DNA of 64,000 nucleotides from CAVTTH01 sp963737545 (GTDB lineage: Bacteria; Verrucomicrobiota; Verrucomicrobiia; Chthoniobacterales; UBA10450): assembly GCA_963737545.1 (NCBI GenBank), contig CAVTTH010000003.1, forward strand, positions 1,612,001 through 1,676,000, written 5' to 3'. Each line of letters begins with the position of its first letter. The stretch's first letter is position 1. Below the pieces are notes generated by a model. The model saw nothing but the letters and a program-made list of their open reading frames with translations. It had not been told where the DNA came from and did no database searches. The position numbers and the translations under genes were made by a program. Shown here one piece after another: positions 16,654 through 25,145 of the stretch.

Positions 16654-18289
16654 ATGCCAGAGAAGATCATCCCGCGAGGAGTGCAGCTGCTCCACGATCC
16701 GGTTCTGAATAAAGGAAGTGCATTCACCGCCGCCGAACGCGATGCGCTGGGCCTGCACGGTCTGTTGCCGCCTCACGCCCAAACGCTGGCCGAGCAGGTC
16801 GAGCGAGTGCTCGGCAATCTGGCGCGCAAACCAACGGAGTTGGAACGCTACATCTCGCTCATCGCGCTGGCCGGACGAAACCAAACGCTGTTTTACCGCA
16901 TCCTGGTCGATCATATCGAGCAGATGATGCCGATCATCTACACGCCCACGGTCGGCGAGGCGTGCCAGGAATATGATCGAATTTTCCGCCGCCCGGCCGG
17001 GCTCTACATTTCAGCGGAAGATCGGGGCCGCGTGGCGGAGGTATTGCGCAATTGGCCGGAGCGGAATGTGCGCGTGATCGTGGTGACAGATGGCGAGCGC
17101 ATCCTCGGCCTCGGCGATCTGGGGAGCGACGGCATGGGCATACCGATCGGCAAACTTATGTTGTACACGGCCTGCGCCGGCGTGCATCCGTCTCAGTGCC
17201 TGCCGGTGACGATTGATGTGGGCACCAACAACGCCACGCTGCTGGTCGATCCACTTTACTTCGGCCTGCGACAGCGACGCTTGCGCGGCCCGGAATACGA
17301 CGCGCTGATCGACGAGTTCATCGAAGCCGCGACCAAACTCTTTCCGCAGCTGCTGATTCAGTTCGAAGACTTTGGCAACGAGAATGCCTTTCGCTTGTTG
17401 GAACGATATCAGGAGCGGATCTGCACGTTTAATGACGACATCCAGGGCACGGCCGCCGTCGCGCTGGCGGGCCTCTACAGCGCTTTGCGCATTACGGGTG
17501 AAACTCTTCGCGACCAACGAGTGCTATTTTTCGGCGCGGGTGAAGCCGGCATCGGAATCGCAAATCTTTTCGTCTCGGCGCTCATGGAAGCCGGGTTGCC
17601 GCAGAACGAGGCGCGCGCTCGCTGCTGGTTTGTGGATTCCAAGGGGCTCGTCGTGCGGAGCCGAAGCGATCTTTCCAGCCACAAGCGCGTCTTTGCGCAG
17701 GATCACGAGCCGCTGACCGACCCTGTCGCAATTATCGAAAGCCGTGCGGCCGAGCGTGTTGATTGGAGTTTCCGGAAAACCGGGAGTGTTCTCGCGCGCC
17801 GTGCTCGAAGCTGCTGCCCGCCAGGCTGCGCGGCCGATCGTCTTCGCTTTGTCGAATCCCACCTCCCTGGTCGAATGCACAGCCGAGGAAGCGTATCGCT
17901 GGACCGAAGGACGCGCGATCTTTGCCAGCGGAAGCCCGTTCGATCCAGTGTCGTTATTCGGCCGCCGCTTCGTGCCGGGCCAGGGTAACAATGCTTACAT
18001 CTTTCCCGGCGTCGGCCTGGGCGTGATCGCATGCGCGAGCCGGCTCGTGACCGATGAGATGTTCCTCGCGGCCGCGCGGGCGCTGGCGCAACAGGTTTCG
18101 CAGGCGGAACTGGATGAGGGCAGACTGTATCCACGCCTCACCCACATTCGTGAGGTTTCTCGCGCAGTAGCCGCAGCAGTGATCCGGGTTGCGTGTGAAA
18201 AAGGATTGGCCGGTGTGGCCGTGCCGGACGATCTCGACGAATACGTCCGATCGCTGATGTATGAGCCGGAATACCGCAACTACGTATAA
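16654..18289 (+). CDS. maeA: NAD-dependent malic enzyme, broken by +1 frameshift
   Basis: Oxidatively decarboxylates malate to pyruvate. The sequence runs from MPEKIIPRGVQLLHDP through PIIYTPTVGEACQEY (catalytic Tyr), GLGDLGSDGMGIPIGKL (catalytic Lys), the malic-enzyme signature FNDDIQGTAAV and the nucleotide fold FFGAGEAGIGIA. Near 17735 (ATCGAAAGCCGTG, expected GAAGCCGTG) the frame shifts by one. The expected VRPSVLIGVSGKPGVFS follows out of phase and continues to YRNYV and a stop at 18289, giving about 545 residues when joined. The large malic-enzyme class (SfcA/MaeA) fits better than the short MaeB type. A korB-tail remnant follows at 18306. Confidence 0.87.
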
Positions 18290-18305
18290 CGGCAGGGGGA
18301 ATTGA

Positions 18306-18386
18306 ATGGAAGGCCCGCTCGGCTATCGCAGCAACATCGGCATCCCTGCCGAACAGGCGAAAGCGCTGATTAACGAGTTGCTATAA
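18306..18386 (+). pseudogene. Third, short copy of the korB 3' end (copy C)
   Basis: Encodes EGPLGYRSNIGIPAEQAKALINELL and stop, the last 25 or so codons of KorB. It is closer to copy B at 12.6 kb (shared GYRSNI and ALINELL) than to korB itself. It lies 16 bp after the malic enzyme stop and overlaps the 3' end of the small lipoprotein gene on the other strand. Confidence 0.78.
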
Positions 18387-18510
18387 ATTTCATCACAACA
18401 GACGCCAGCTTGCCGACGTCCTCAAAGGCACAGAGTGACTCGCAAGAAGGTAGCAGGTACACAGTGACGATCGAAGTGGCGAGCATGGTCAGTAAGATAT
18501 TTCTGTTCAT
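18370..18510 (-). CDS. Small lipoprotein, entericidin-like
   Basis: 46-codon ORF on the minus strand with a very strong Shine-Dalgarno (AGGAGGAG, 18514-18521) five bases before the ATG at 18508-18510. It begins MNRNILLTMLATSIVTVYLL and reaches a lipobox-like LPSC with Cys at residue 23. Only about 20 residues follow (ESLCAFEDVGKLA..). A tiny lipoprotein with an EDVGKL-type segment after the cysteine resembles entericidins, but the GxG motif is poor. Its stop codon comes from the antisense strand of the korB-tail remnant, so the C-terminus may be a novel junction. Confidence 0.55.
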   Translation of the reverse strand: MNRNILLTMLATSIVTVYLLPSCESLCAFEDVGKLASVVMKFIATR

Positions 18511-18605
18511 TTGCTCCTCCTATTTGGCGGGACTTCCAGCGGGTGTCCCCATCATGCCTGAGAGCCGGCGCTCGCACTAGCCAGCCAAACTTCTCTCGCG
18601 CGCCG

Positions 18606-19925
18606 CTAATCGGCAGTTGCAGTCTTGCTCTCCTGTTCCTTCCTCTTCTCTATCTCGACGTAGTCGCGCGCGTCGTAGCCGAGATAAACCTGACGCGGGC
18701 GCGCGATCTTCTGCTCGCCGTCCAGAAGCATCTCTTCCCACTGCGCGAGCCAGCCGGATGTTCGCGGGATCGCAAACAGCACCGGGAACATGTCTACCGG
18801 CAAGCCCATCGCTTGGTAGATGATCCCCGAATAGAAGTCCACGTTCGGATACAGCTTGCGCGAGACGAAGTAATCATCCTCCAGCGCAATGCGCTCAAGC
18901 TCGAGAGCGATGTCCAGCACCGGGTTCTTGCCGGTGACTTCAAACACCTCGTCGGCGATCTGCTTGATTATTTTTGCGCGCGGGTCGTAGTTCTTGTAGA
19001 CCCGGTGCCCGAATCCCATGAGCCGAACTTCGCCGTCCTTGACCTTCTTGATGTACTCGGGCACGCGGCCCTTCGATCCTATCTCGTTTAGCATCCGAAG
19101 CACCGCTTCGTTTGCCCCGCCGTGCAGCGGGCCGTATAGCGCTGCCGCCGCGCCGGCGACCGCCGAGTAAGGATCGACGTGCGAGCTTCCGATGCTGCGC
19201 ATCGCATTCGTTCCGCAGTTCTGTTCGTGATCTGCGTGCAGGATGAACAGCACATCAAGCGCATGCTCGAGCACTCGATTCGGTTTGTACTTCATCTCGG
19301 TCATCTTGAACATCATGTTCAGGAAGTTGCCGGGATAGGACAGATCGTCGTCGGGATAGTCGTAAGGCATCCCCACGCTGTGACGATACGCGAACGCTGC
19401 AAGCGTCGGCATCTTGGCTATCAGCCGGAAAATCTGATGGCGGCGCGATTCGGGATTGAAGATATCTTTCGCGTCGTTATAGAAGGTCGACAGCGCGCCG
19501 ACGGTCCCGATCAGCATTCCCATCGGGTGCGCATCGTAGTGAAACCCATCCATGAACTTCTTGATTTGTTCGTGGATGAACGTGTGCTGGGTAATGTTCC
19601 ACGACCAGTCTGTTAGCTGCGTAGGCGTCGGCAGCTCGCCGTGCAGAAGCAGGTAAGCAACTTCGAGATACGTGCTCTTTTCGGCAAGCTGCTCGATCGG
19701 GTAGCCGCGATAACGCAGGATGCCTTTGTCGCCGTCGATGAAGGTGACCCGGCTCTTGCACGACGCCGTATTCATGAACGCGGGGTCGTAGCTCATCAGT
19801 CCGAAGTCGTCGTCCGACACCTTGATCTTCCGAAGGTCCATCGCCCGGACGACTCCGTTCTCGATCGGAAGCTCGTATTGCTTCCCGGTTCTGTTGTCTG
19901 TGACTGTCAGCGTATTCGCACTCAT
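18606..19925 (-). CDS. gltA: Citrate synthase
   Basis: Condenses acetyl-CoA and oxaloacetate to citrate. The start is set at the ATG ending at 19925, preceded by GGAGGAAG. The 20 extra codons upstream lack a ribosome site. The 439-residue product has the hexameric type II look: an N-terminal strand domain (TVTDNRTGKQYELPI), GPLHGGANEAVL with an active-site His, GFGHRVYKNYDPR with another, and the Asp-containing PNVDFYSGIIY. It is adjacent to malic enzyme and korAB, making a TCA-related neighbourhood although strands differ. The family is often NADH-regulated. No regulatory site was identified here. Confidence 0.93.
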   Translation of the reverse strand: MSANTLTVTDNRTGKQYELPIENGVVRAMDLRKIKVSDDDFGLMSYDPAFMNTASCKSRVTFIDGDKGILRYRGYPIEQLAEKSTYLEVAYLLLHGELPTPTQLTDWSWNITQHTFIHEQIKKFMDGFHYDAHPMGMLIGTVGALSTFYNDAKDIFNPESRRHQIFRLIAKMPTLAAFAYRHSVGMPYDYPDDDLSYPGNFLNMMFKMTEMKYKPNRVLEHALDVLFILHADHEQNCGTNAMRSIGSSHVDPYSAVAGAAAALYGPLHGGANEAVLRMLNEIGSKGRVPEYIKKVKDGEVRLMGFGHRVYKNYDPRAKIIKQIADEVFEVTGKNPVLDIALELERIALEDDYFVSRKLYPNVDFYSGIIYQAMGLPVDMFPVLFAIPRTSGWLAQWEEMLLDGEQKIARPRQVYLGYDARDYVEIEKRKEQESKTATAD

Positions 19926-20154
19926 ACTTCCTCCCCGGCTCTCGGTTGAGAGCGAACGTATCGCGTGGCTCGAAGTGAAAGTCATTTAGTCATCCAAAAT
20001 GTAAACACGCGACGGGCAGCGGTTCTATCCATCGCCTAGATGACATGTAAAGAGTGCGGGCAAGTGGTTAAGCTCCCCTGCACTTTTAAGAAAAGTGTCA
20101 TTATTTAACATTTTACGAATCGTTCCCGCTTCTCGGAAGGGAGCAAAGGCTGGA

Positions 20155-21276
20155 TCATCGAGGGCCGGCACGATTAAGCTGCAGCAGGATTTTTTCCTCG
20201 TTCTCGATAATCGTGCCCTGATTTTGCTTAATCGTGGTCTGATTGTCCAGGATCTCCGTCTGATTGTCGCGCAGCTCGGAAAGCGAACCGATCAGCATGG
20301 CGTGATCCATGTTGTTCGACGCCGCCTCGGCCACCTTGAGCAACAGTTCGCCAATACCGGTCAGCGTGGTTCCCCACTTCATTTTCTGATCGCTCGCCAA
20401 AGAAACGCCCGCGTAGCCGTGAATCTGCAACGGTATGGCAGCGAGGCCGGTGTGGCCTCTTGCTTCCAGAATCTTACCCAACACCTTGACCGCGATGCCG
20501 CCTCCGCGCACTGCTTTTGCGGCGTTGCTGACAGCCACCGGGTTGTTGAGGATGACGAGATTGACGGTCTGGCCCAGTTCGTAATCGATAAAGGAATCGG
20601 GCCGCGAGCCGAGCGGCGCTCCCGCCGTGTAGCGGCTCTCCAGGATCTGCCGAAGAATTGGGAGCGCATCAGCGGCGTTGCCCAGTTCGGCCGGCAGATT
20701 GCTGAACAGTGGGCTCATGGGCTGCATGGCGCGGTGCAACGGGAAGAGCACCTGCAATGGGATGGTTTGAATCAACTGAATCTCATCGTTGAATGAAATT
20801 TGCGGCGCCCCCGGATCGGCGATGAGGGTCAGTTGATTAAAAATGGTCTGCAGATTCTGAAGAAGCGTCAACAGGTCCTGCCGAAACGCCGGACCCTCGG
20901 GGCCGTTGACGAACGCGTCGCGCCCGTCGGTCTCTTCCGTAACGACTCGCGAGGCTTCCTGGAGCCCATCGGTGATGAACGTCCGCACCTGGCCCGAAAG
21001 GGTCTGCAATCCGGTCTGGATCGTGCTGCGAATCTGGTTGGCTTGATCGAGAGCATCGGCTGCGTTATCCCGCGCTTCTGTGGCGCGATCCCTGGCTTGC
21101 GTGGCCCGGGAAGTGGCGGTGTTCGCCGCATTGAGGATATCATTTAAGATGTTCGCGCGGCTGTTCGGTGCGAGCAGCAGTGCGCAAAGGGAAATGACGG
21201 CGACGGTTAGCGATCTCGGATTTGCGAACATTGGGCGCCCGAACCCGAGCGCGTTAAGAAGGTTTCTGGTTTGCAT
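20155..21276 (-). CDS. Exported coiled-coil protein, unknown function
   Basis: The ATG ending at 21276 (MQTRNLLNALGFG) has an AAAGGA ribosome site seven bases upstream. A signal peptide spans about residues 20-41 (LTVAVISLCALLLAPNSRA). Then comes an alanine/arginine-rich helix with heptad character (ATSRATQARDRATEARDNAA), a globular middle, and a C-terminal Asn-Gln-Thr heptad coil (DNQTEILDNQTTIKQNQ). This design suggests an oligomeric periplasmic or surface protein. I do not recognise a family. Confidence 0.72.
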   Translation of the reverse strand: MQTRNLLNALGFGRPMFANPRSLTVAVISLCALLLAPNSRANILNDILNAANTATSRATQARDRATEARDNAADALDQANQIRSTIQTGLQTLSGQVRTFITDGLQEASRVVTEETDGRDAFVNGPEGPAFRQDLLTLLQNLQTIFNQLTLIADPGAPQISFNDEIQLIQTIPLQVLFPLHRAMQPMSPLFSNLPAELGNAADALPILRQILESRYTAGAPLGSRPDSFIDYELGQTVNLVILNNPVAVSNAAKAVRGGGIAVKVLGKILEARGHTGLAAIPLQIHGYAGVSLASDQKMKWGTTLTGIGELLLKVAEAASNNMDHAMLIGSLSELRDNQTEILDNQTTIKQNQGTIIENEEKILLQLNRAGPR

Positions 21277-21500
21277 GATTATCCTTTCGTTGGGAGATGA
21301 TGTTTTCGGGGCAAACATTGTGACGAACGCGCGCCTGACTAACAAGCAAAAAACCACTGCGCGTCGCGATGACCAATTGCCTCGCATCACGCCGCGGTGA
21401 CCGCTCGTAACGAATAGTGATGAGTGACTAGTGACAGGTGACGAGATTCAAAGGTCGCGATTTTGCGTCCTAAGAACGGAATCGAAAACTGGGTAAACAT

Positions 21501-21526
21501 GCGCGATGCGGAGTTCGAACCAGCGA
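21501..21526 (-). pseudogene. tRNA-Val 3'-end fragment
   Basis: Repeats the acceptor 3' strand and T-arm of the intact tRNA-Val 100 bp away (GCGCGATGC.GAGTTCGAACCAGCGAC on plus, two mismatches). The anticodon arm is missing. It could be a partial duplication or an integration scar. Confidence 0.55.
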
Positions 21527-21594
21527 CTTGTCGCCGCGGCGACCGCGCATGCCAGAGGTGATGAGTGACGAGTGACAAGTGATGAGACAACACA

Positions 21595-21669
21595 TGGTGC
21601 GCGATGCTGGGTTCGAACCAGCGACCCCTTGCGTGTGAAGCAAGTGCTCTACCACTGAGCTAATCGCGC
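21595..21669 (-). tRNA. tRNA-Val (anticodon CAC)
   Basis: On the minus strand, acceptor GCGCGAT pairs perfectly with ATCGCGC. The D-arm is GCTC..GAGC, the anticodon arm is CTTGC-TTCACAC-GCAAG with anticodon CAC, and the T-arm is GCTGG-TTCGAAC-CCAGC. The discriminator is A and the CCA end is encoded (21595-21597). It reads GUG codons. Confidence 0.95.
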
Positions 21670-21756
21670 GATCGAGAGAAGGGATAAGTGACGAGTGACG
21701 AGTGACGAGTCAAGCGCGGCGCTTGCGCTTTTCGCGGGGCGTTTCTATAGAGAGGG

Positions 21757-22203
21757 ATGTCCGAACATAAAGTTAATCTTCGTTGGGAGCGCGGCGATGC
21801 GCCGTTCGAATATCCAAAATATTCGCGGAATCATACCTGGAAGTTTGATGGCGGTCACGAGATGACGGCCACGGCCGCGCCCGCTTATCTGGGCGACCCG
21901 AAAAATGTCGATCCGGAGGAAGCGTTTGTCGCGTCGCTCTCGAGCTGTCACATGCTCACGTTCCTCGCCGTCGCCTGCAAAAAGAGGTTCGTCCTCGACG
22001 AGTACACCGATGATGCGGTCGGCCACATGGAAAAAAACGAAAACGGCAAACTGGCGATCACGCGCGTGGAATTGCATCCCAAGCTCAAGTTTTCCGGCGA
22101 GAAACAACCGACCGAGCAGGAGCTCGACGAGATGCATCATTTCGCGCATAACGAATGTTTCATCGCGAACTCGGTGAAAACGAAAGTGACGGTCGAGAAA
22201 TAA
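21757..22203 (+). CDS. OsmC/Ohr-family peroxiredoxin
   Basis: 148-residue OsmC-fold protein likely reducing organic hydroperoxides. The two conserved cysteines lie in SLSSCHMLTFL and HNECFIANSV. The N-terminal strand and the PEEAFVASLSSC helix are typical. Many family members protect against fatty-acid hydroperoxides. The ATG start fits the family's N-terminus. A palindromic repeat follows 4 bp after the stop and may terminate transcription. Confidence 0.88.
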   Translation: MSEHKVNLRWERGDAPFEYPKYSRNHTWKFDGGHEMTATAAPAYLGDPKNVDPEEAFVASLSSCHMLTFLAVACKKRFVLDEYTDDAVGHMEKNENGKLAITRVELHPKLKFSGEKQPTEQELDEMHHFAHNECFIANSVKTKVTVEK

Positions 22204-22206
22204 GTC

Positions 22207-22279
22207 TGTAGCCGCCGCCCTGTGGGCGGCGTGATGATCCAGCCGAAAACCAAACGCCGCCCATAGGGCGGCGGCTACA
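22207..22279. repeat. TGTAGCCGCC palindromic element
   Basis: TGTAGCCGCCGCCC..GGGCGGCG at the left and CGCCGCCC..GGGCGGCGGCTACA at the right form a long GC-rich inverted repeat, each arm itself a hairpin. It lies between osmC and glyS and is a plausible terminator or a mobile palindrome (REP-like). Confidence 0.75.
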
Positions 22280-22332
22280 GCGATCAAAAATCTGTGTAAA
22301 TCTGTGAAATCTGTGGACGACTTCTTCAGAGC

Positions 22333-23694
22333 ATGAGCGCCAAGCCCGACCCGCAGCGGATGGAGAAGATCGTCAGCCTGTGCAAGCGGCGCGGGTTCAT
22401 TTTTCAATCGGCGGAAATTTACGGCGGGCTCAACGGCGTTTGGGATTACGGCCCGTTAGGGGTCGAGCTGAAAAATAATCTCAAACAGTATTGGTGGCGC
22501 GTGATGGTGCGCGAGCGGGACGATGTCGTCGGCCTCGACGGCTCGATCCTGACTCATCGCGCTGTGCTCAAGGCGAGCGGACACGAGGATACGTTTAGTG
22601 ATCCGATGGTCGATTGTCGCACCTGCAAAGCGCGACTGCGCGCCGATCAGGTGCCGGAGAAAAACGGTGTGAAGCAATGTCCGAACTGCGGCGGCAAGGA
22701 TCTGACGGAACCGCGTCCGTTCAATCTCATGTTCTCGACGCAGGTGGGCGCATCGGCTGATCCGGAATCGATCGCTTATCTTCGACCGGAAACAGCGCAG
22801 TCGATTTTCGTGCAGTTTAAGAACGTGCTCGATACGTCGCGCAAAAAACTGCCGTTCGGCATTGCGCAGATCGGCAAAGCGTTTCGCAACGAGATCAATC
22901 CGCGCAATTTCACTTTTCGATCGCGTGAGTTCGAACAGATGGAGCTGGAATATTTCTGCCGGCCGGAGCAGGGGATGGAATTGCTCGAATACTGGAAGGA
23001 AGAGCGAATAAAGTTCTACGAGAACATCGGCATCCCGCGCGACAAACTTCATGTGCTCACTGTGCCGGACGCGGATCGCGCATTTTATTCCAAGGGCACG
23101 TACGACATCGAGTATGAATTCCCGTTTGGGATGCAGGAGCTGGAAGGTGTCGCCTACCGAACTGACTACGATCTCAAACAGCATGAAAAGGCCAGCGGGA
23201 AATCGCTTGAATATTTCGATGAAGAAACAAAACAGAAATTCATCCCGCACGTGGTCGAACCGAGCGCCGGAGTCGATCGCACCGTGCTGGCGCTGATCTG
23301 CGAGGCCTATTCCGAGGATGAAGCGCCGGATGAGAAGGGAAAAATGGAAACCCGTATCGTGCTGCGTTTTCATCCGCGTATTGCCCCGATCAAATGCGCG
23401 GTGTTTCCGTTGTTGAAGAACAAAGAGCCGCTCGTGGCGAAAGCGAGGGAGGTTGTCGATCTGCTACGGCCGCACCTGAATGTTTTCTATGACGAGAGCG
23501 GCGCGATCGGGCGGCGTTATCGTCGGCAGGATGAGATCGGCACTCCGTTCGGCGTCACGGTTGACTTTGAAACGCTCGGTGAAAAGGACGCGAGTCTGCT
23601 CGATACCGTGACGTTGCGAGAAAGGGATTCGATGAAACAGGAGCGGGTCGCAATCAAAGATCTCGCCGACATTTTGGTTTCGCGTATCCGTTAA
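22333..23694 (+). CDS. glyS: Glycyl-tRNA synthetase (single-chain class II)
   Basis: Charges tRNA-Gly. 453 residues, alpha2-type, unlike the alpha2-beta2 enzyme of E. coli. Class II motif 2 is FRNEINPRNFTFRSREF, and motif 3 lies in VEPSAGVDRTVLAL. A zinc-like insert CRTCKARL..CPNCGG is present. The C-terminal anticodon domain begins at about HPRIAPIKCAVFPL. The N-terminus AEIYGGLNGVWDYGPLG is diagnostic. It shares direction with yjbR after a palindromic element. Confidence 0.95.
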   Translation: MSAKPDPQRMEKIVSLCKRRGFIFQSAEIYGGLNGVWDYGPLGVELKNNLKQYWWRVMVRERDDVVGLDGSILTHRAVLKASGHEDTFSDPMVDCRTCKARLRADQVPEKNGVKQCPNCGGKDLTEPRPFNLMFSTQVGASADPESIAYLRPETAQSIFVQFKNVLDTSRKKLPFGIAQIGKAFRNEINPRNFTFRSREFEQMELEYFCRPEQGMELLEYWKEERIKFYENIGIPRDKLHVLTVPDADRAFYSKGTYDIEYEFPFGMQELEGVAYRTDYDLKQHEKASGKSLEYFDEETKQKFIPHVVEPSAGVDRTVLALICEAYSEDEAPDEKGKMETRIVLRFHPRIAPIKCAVFPLLKNKEPLVAKAREVVDLLRPHLNVFYDESGAIGRRYRRQDEIGTPFGVTVDFETLGEKDASLLDTVTLRERDSMKQERVAIKDLADILVSRIR

Positions 23695-23697
23695 TTT

Positions 23698-23773
23698 TGT
23701 AGCGGCGGTCTAGGACCGTGGGTCGCATCATCAACGAGTGCGAAAAGTGCGACGGTCAGAGACCGCCGCTACA
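23698..23773. repeat. TGTAGCGGCGGTC palindromic element
   Basis: The left arm begins TGTAGCGGCGGTC, and the right arm ends GACCGCCGCTACA. Same family as 33706-33776. It starts 4 bp after the glyS stop. Confidence 0.75.
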
Positions 23774-23779
23774 ACTCAA

Positions 23780-24136
23780 ATGAATCTCGAAGCATTTCGC
23801 GAATATTGTCTGGCGAAACCGGGCGCGGAGGAGACGACACCGTTTGGCCCCGACAATCTCGTTTTCAAGGTCGGCGGCAAAATGTTTGCTCTGGCTGGTC
23901 TCGATGAAGTGCCAGCCCGCGCGAATTTGAAATGTGATCCCGATCGTGCGCTGGAGTTACGTGATCGCTATGAAGAAGTGCAGCCCGGTTATCACATGAG
24001 CAAGAAGCACTGGAACACGGTCGATCTCGAAGGCAGAATTCCCGAGCGGGAACTCGAGGAGATGATCGATCATTCCTATGAGCTGGTCGTGAAATCGTTG
24101 TCGAAGAAGGCACGGGCTCGATTGGGCGGCACGTAG
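23780..24136 (+). CDS. MmcQ/YjbR family protein
   Basis: 118-residue CyaY-like/YjbR-fold protein. The ATG at 23780 follows the repeat element. Family marks are MNLEAFREYCLAKPGAEET, FGPDNLVFKVGGKMFAL and YHMSKKHWNTV, ending in LVVKSLSKKAR. It is sometimes annotated as DNA-binding on thin evidence, and its role is unknown. Confidence 0.82.
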   Translation: MNLEAFREYCLAKPGAEETTPFGPDNLVFKVGGKMFALAGLDEVPARANLKCDPDRALELRDRYEEVQPGYHMSKKHWNTVDLEGRIPERELEEMIDHSYELVVKSLSKKARARLGGT

Positions 24137-24160
24137 CGGTTGCGCACGTCTCGGCGAGCT

Positions 24161-24274
24161 GTCATCCCGATCCGGCCTAGCGCGGAGAGGGACCTCACAA
24201 ATGGAATGAGCGCTTCCGTTTCACCAGACGACGTAGATTGCAGATGTGAGGTCCTTCGCTTCGCTCAGGATGAC
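24161..24274. repeat. GTCATCC...GGATGAC inverted-repeat element
   Basis: The ends GTCATCC (24161-24167) and GGATGAC (24268-24274) flank GAGGGACCTC..GAGGTCC. It is a non-coding dispersed palindrome of a type common in soil bacteria, placed between convergent yjbR and murI, so it may also act as terminator. Confidence 0.6.
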
Positions 24275-24278
24275 AATG

Positions 24279-25145
24279 CTATCGCACCGCGCCATGCGTC
24301 ACTTCACGCAGCTGCACGTCGCCCACGTCCAGTTGCAACGCGTCGCGCGCGACTTGCAGGAAATTATCCGGCGGGTCCGTCAGCGCGACTTCGAGGCGGC
24401 CAACATTTCCCTCTGGCGCGCTCAGATTTTCGTCGCGCAGAAGGGCCTCGACAGCTTTCGCGCAATTTTGTGCTGAATCGACCAACGTCACTTCATCGCC
24501 TAACAAACGAGCGATCGCATCTCGCAGGAGCGGGTAATGCGTGCAGCCGAGCACGAGCGTATCGATCCCGTCTCGCACCAGCGGCTCCAGATAGCGTGTA
24601 AGAACCTGGTTGGTGATTTCATTTTCCAGCCAGCCTTCTTCAATCAGCGGCACAAGCAGTGGGCAGGCGCGAGCGGTAACGTGAACCTTCGGATTGAGCG
24701 ATCGCAACGCCCGTTCGTACGCGCCACTCCGAATCGTCGCGCGCGTTCCAATTACGCCGATGTGCCCGTTGCGAGTCGCAGCCACCGCCGCCCGTGCACC
24801 GGGGAGAATGACGCCGGTCACAGTGACTGGCAGAGTTTCTTCCAATCTCGGCAACGCCAGAGCGGACGCGGTGTTGCAGGCGACGACAATCGTCTTCGCG
24901 TTTTCCGCGAGAAGGATCTCCGCGATCTCAAGGCTGTAGCGTTCGACTGTGCTCGGACTTTTTCCGCCATAGGGAACTCGCGCCGTGTCGCCGAGGTAAA
25001 AAATCTGTTCGTTAGGGAGGAGTCGCCGCAATTCGCTCACGACGGTCAGCCCGCCGATGCCGGAATCGAAGACGCCGATCGGTTGCGCGGCTTGCGCGCT
25101 GGTATTATTCGCCGCCACTGATGGAGATGGAGGGTTGGTCCGCAT
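24279..25145 (-). CDS. murI: Glutamate racemase
   Basis: Makes D-glutamate for peptidoglycan. The start is placed at the ATG ending at 25145 (MRTNPPSPSVAANN), which leaves 15-20 residues before IGVFDSGIGGLTV. Both catalytic cysteines are present, in VVACNTASA and LGCTHYPLL. Its 5' end overlaps the 3' end of the upstream amidase gene by about 41 bp, so the two wall genes are co-transcribed. Confidence 0.93.
   Translation of the reverse strand: MRTNPPSPSVAANNTSAQAAQPIGVFDSGIGGLTVVSELRRLLPNEQIFYLGDTARVPYGGKSPSTVERYSLEIAEILLAENAKTIVVACNTASALALPRLEETLPVTVTGVILPGARAAVAATRNGHIGVIGTRATIRSGAYERALRSLNPKVHVTARACPLLVPLIEEGWLENEITNQVLTRYLEPLVRDGIDTLVLGCTHYPLLRDAIARLLGDEVTLVDSAQNCAKAVEALLRDENLSAPEGNVGRLEVALTDPPDNFLQVARDALQLDVGDVQLREVTHGAVR

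Larger units (their letters stand above)
21411..21715. repeat. Degenerate GTGACGA decamer repeats around tRNA-Val
   Basis: Three short clusters of AGTGAC(G/T)AGTGAC-type repeats lie at 21411-21445, 21557-21588 and 21684-21711, surrounding a tRNA fragment and the intact tRNA. The same motif occurs at about 16054-16120 and, as CCGACCACTGACCACTGAC, between korA and korB (9680-9711). Confidence 0.6.
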
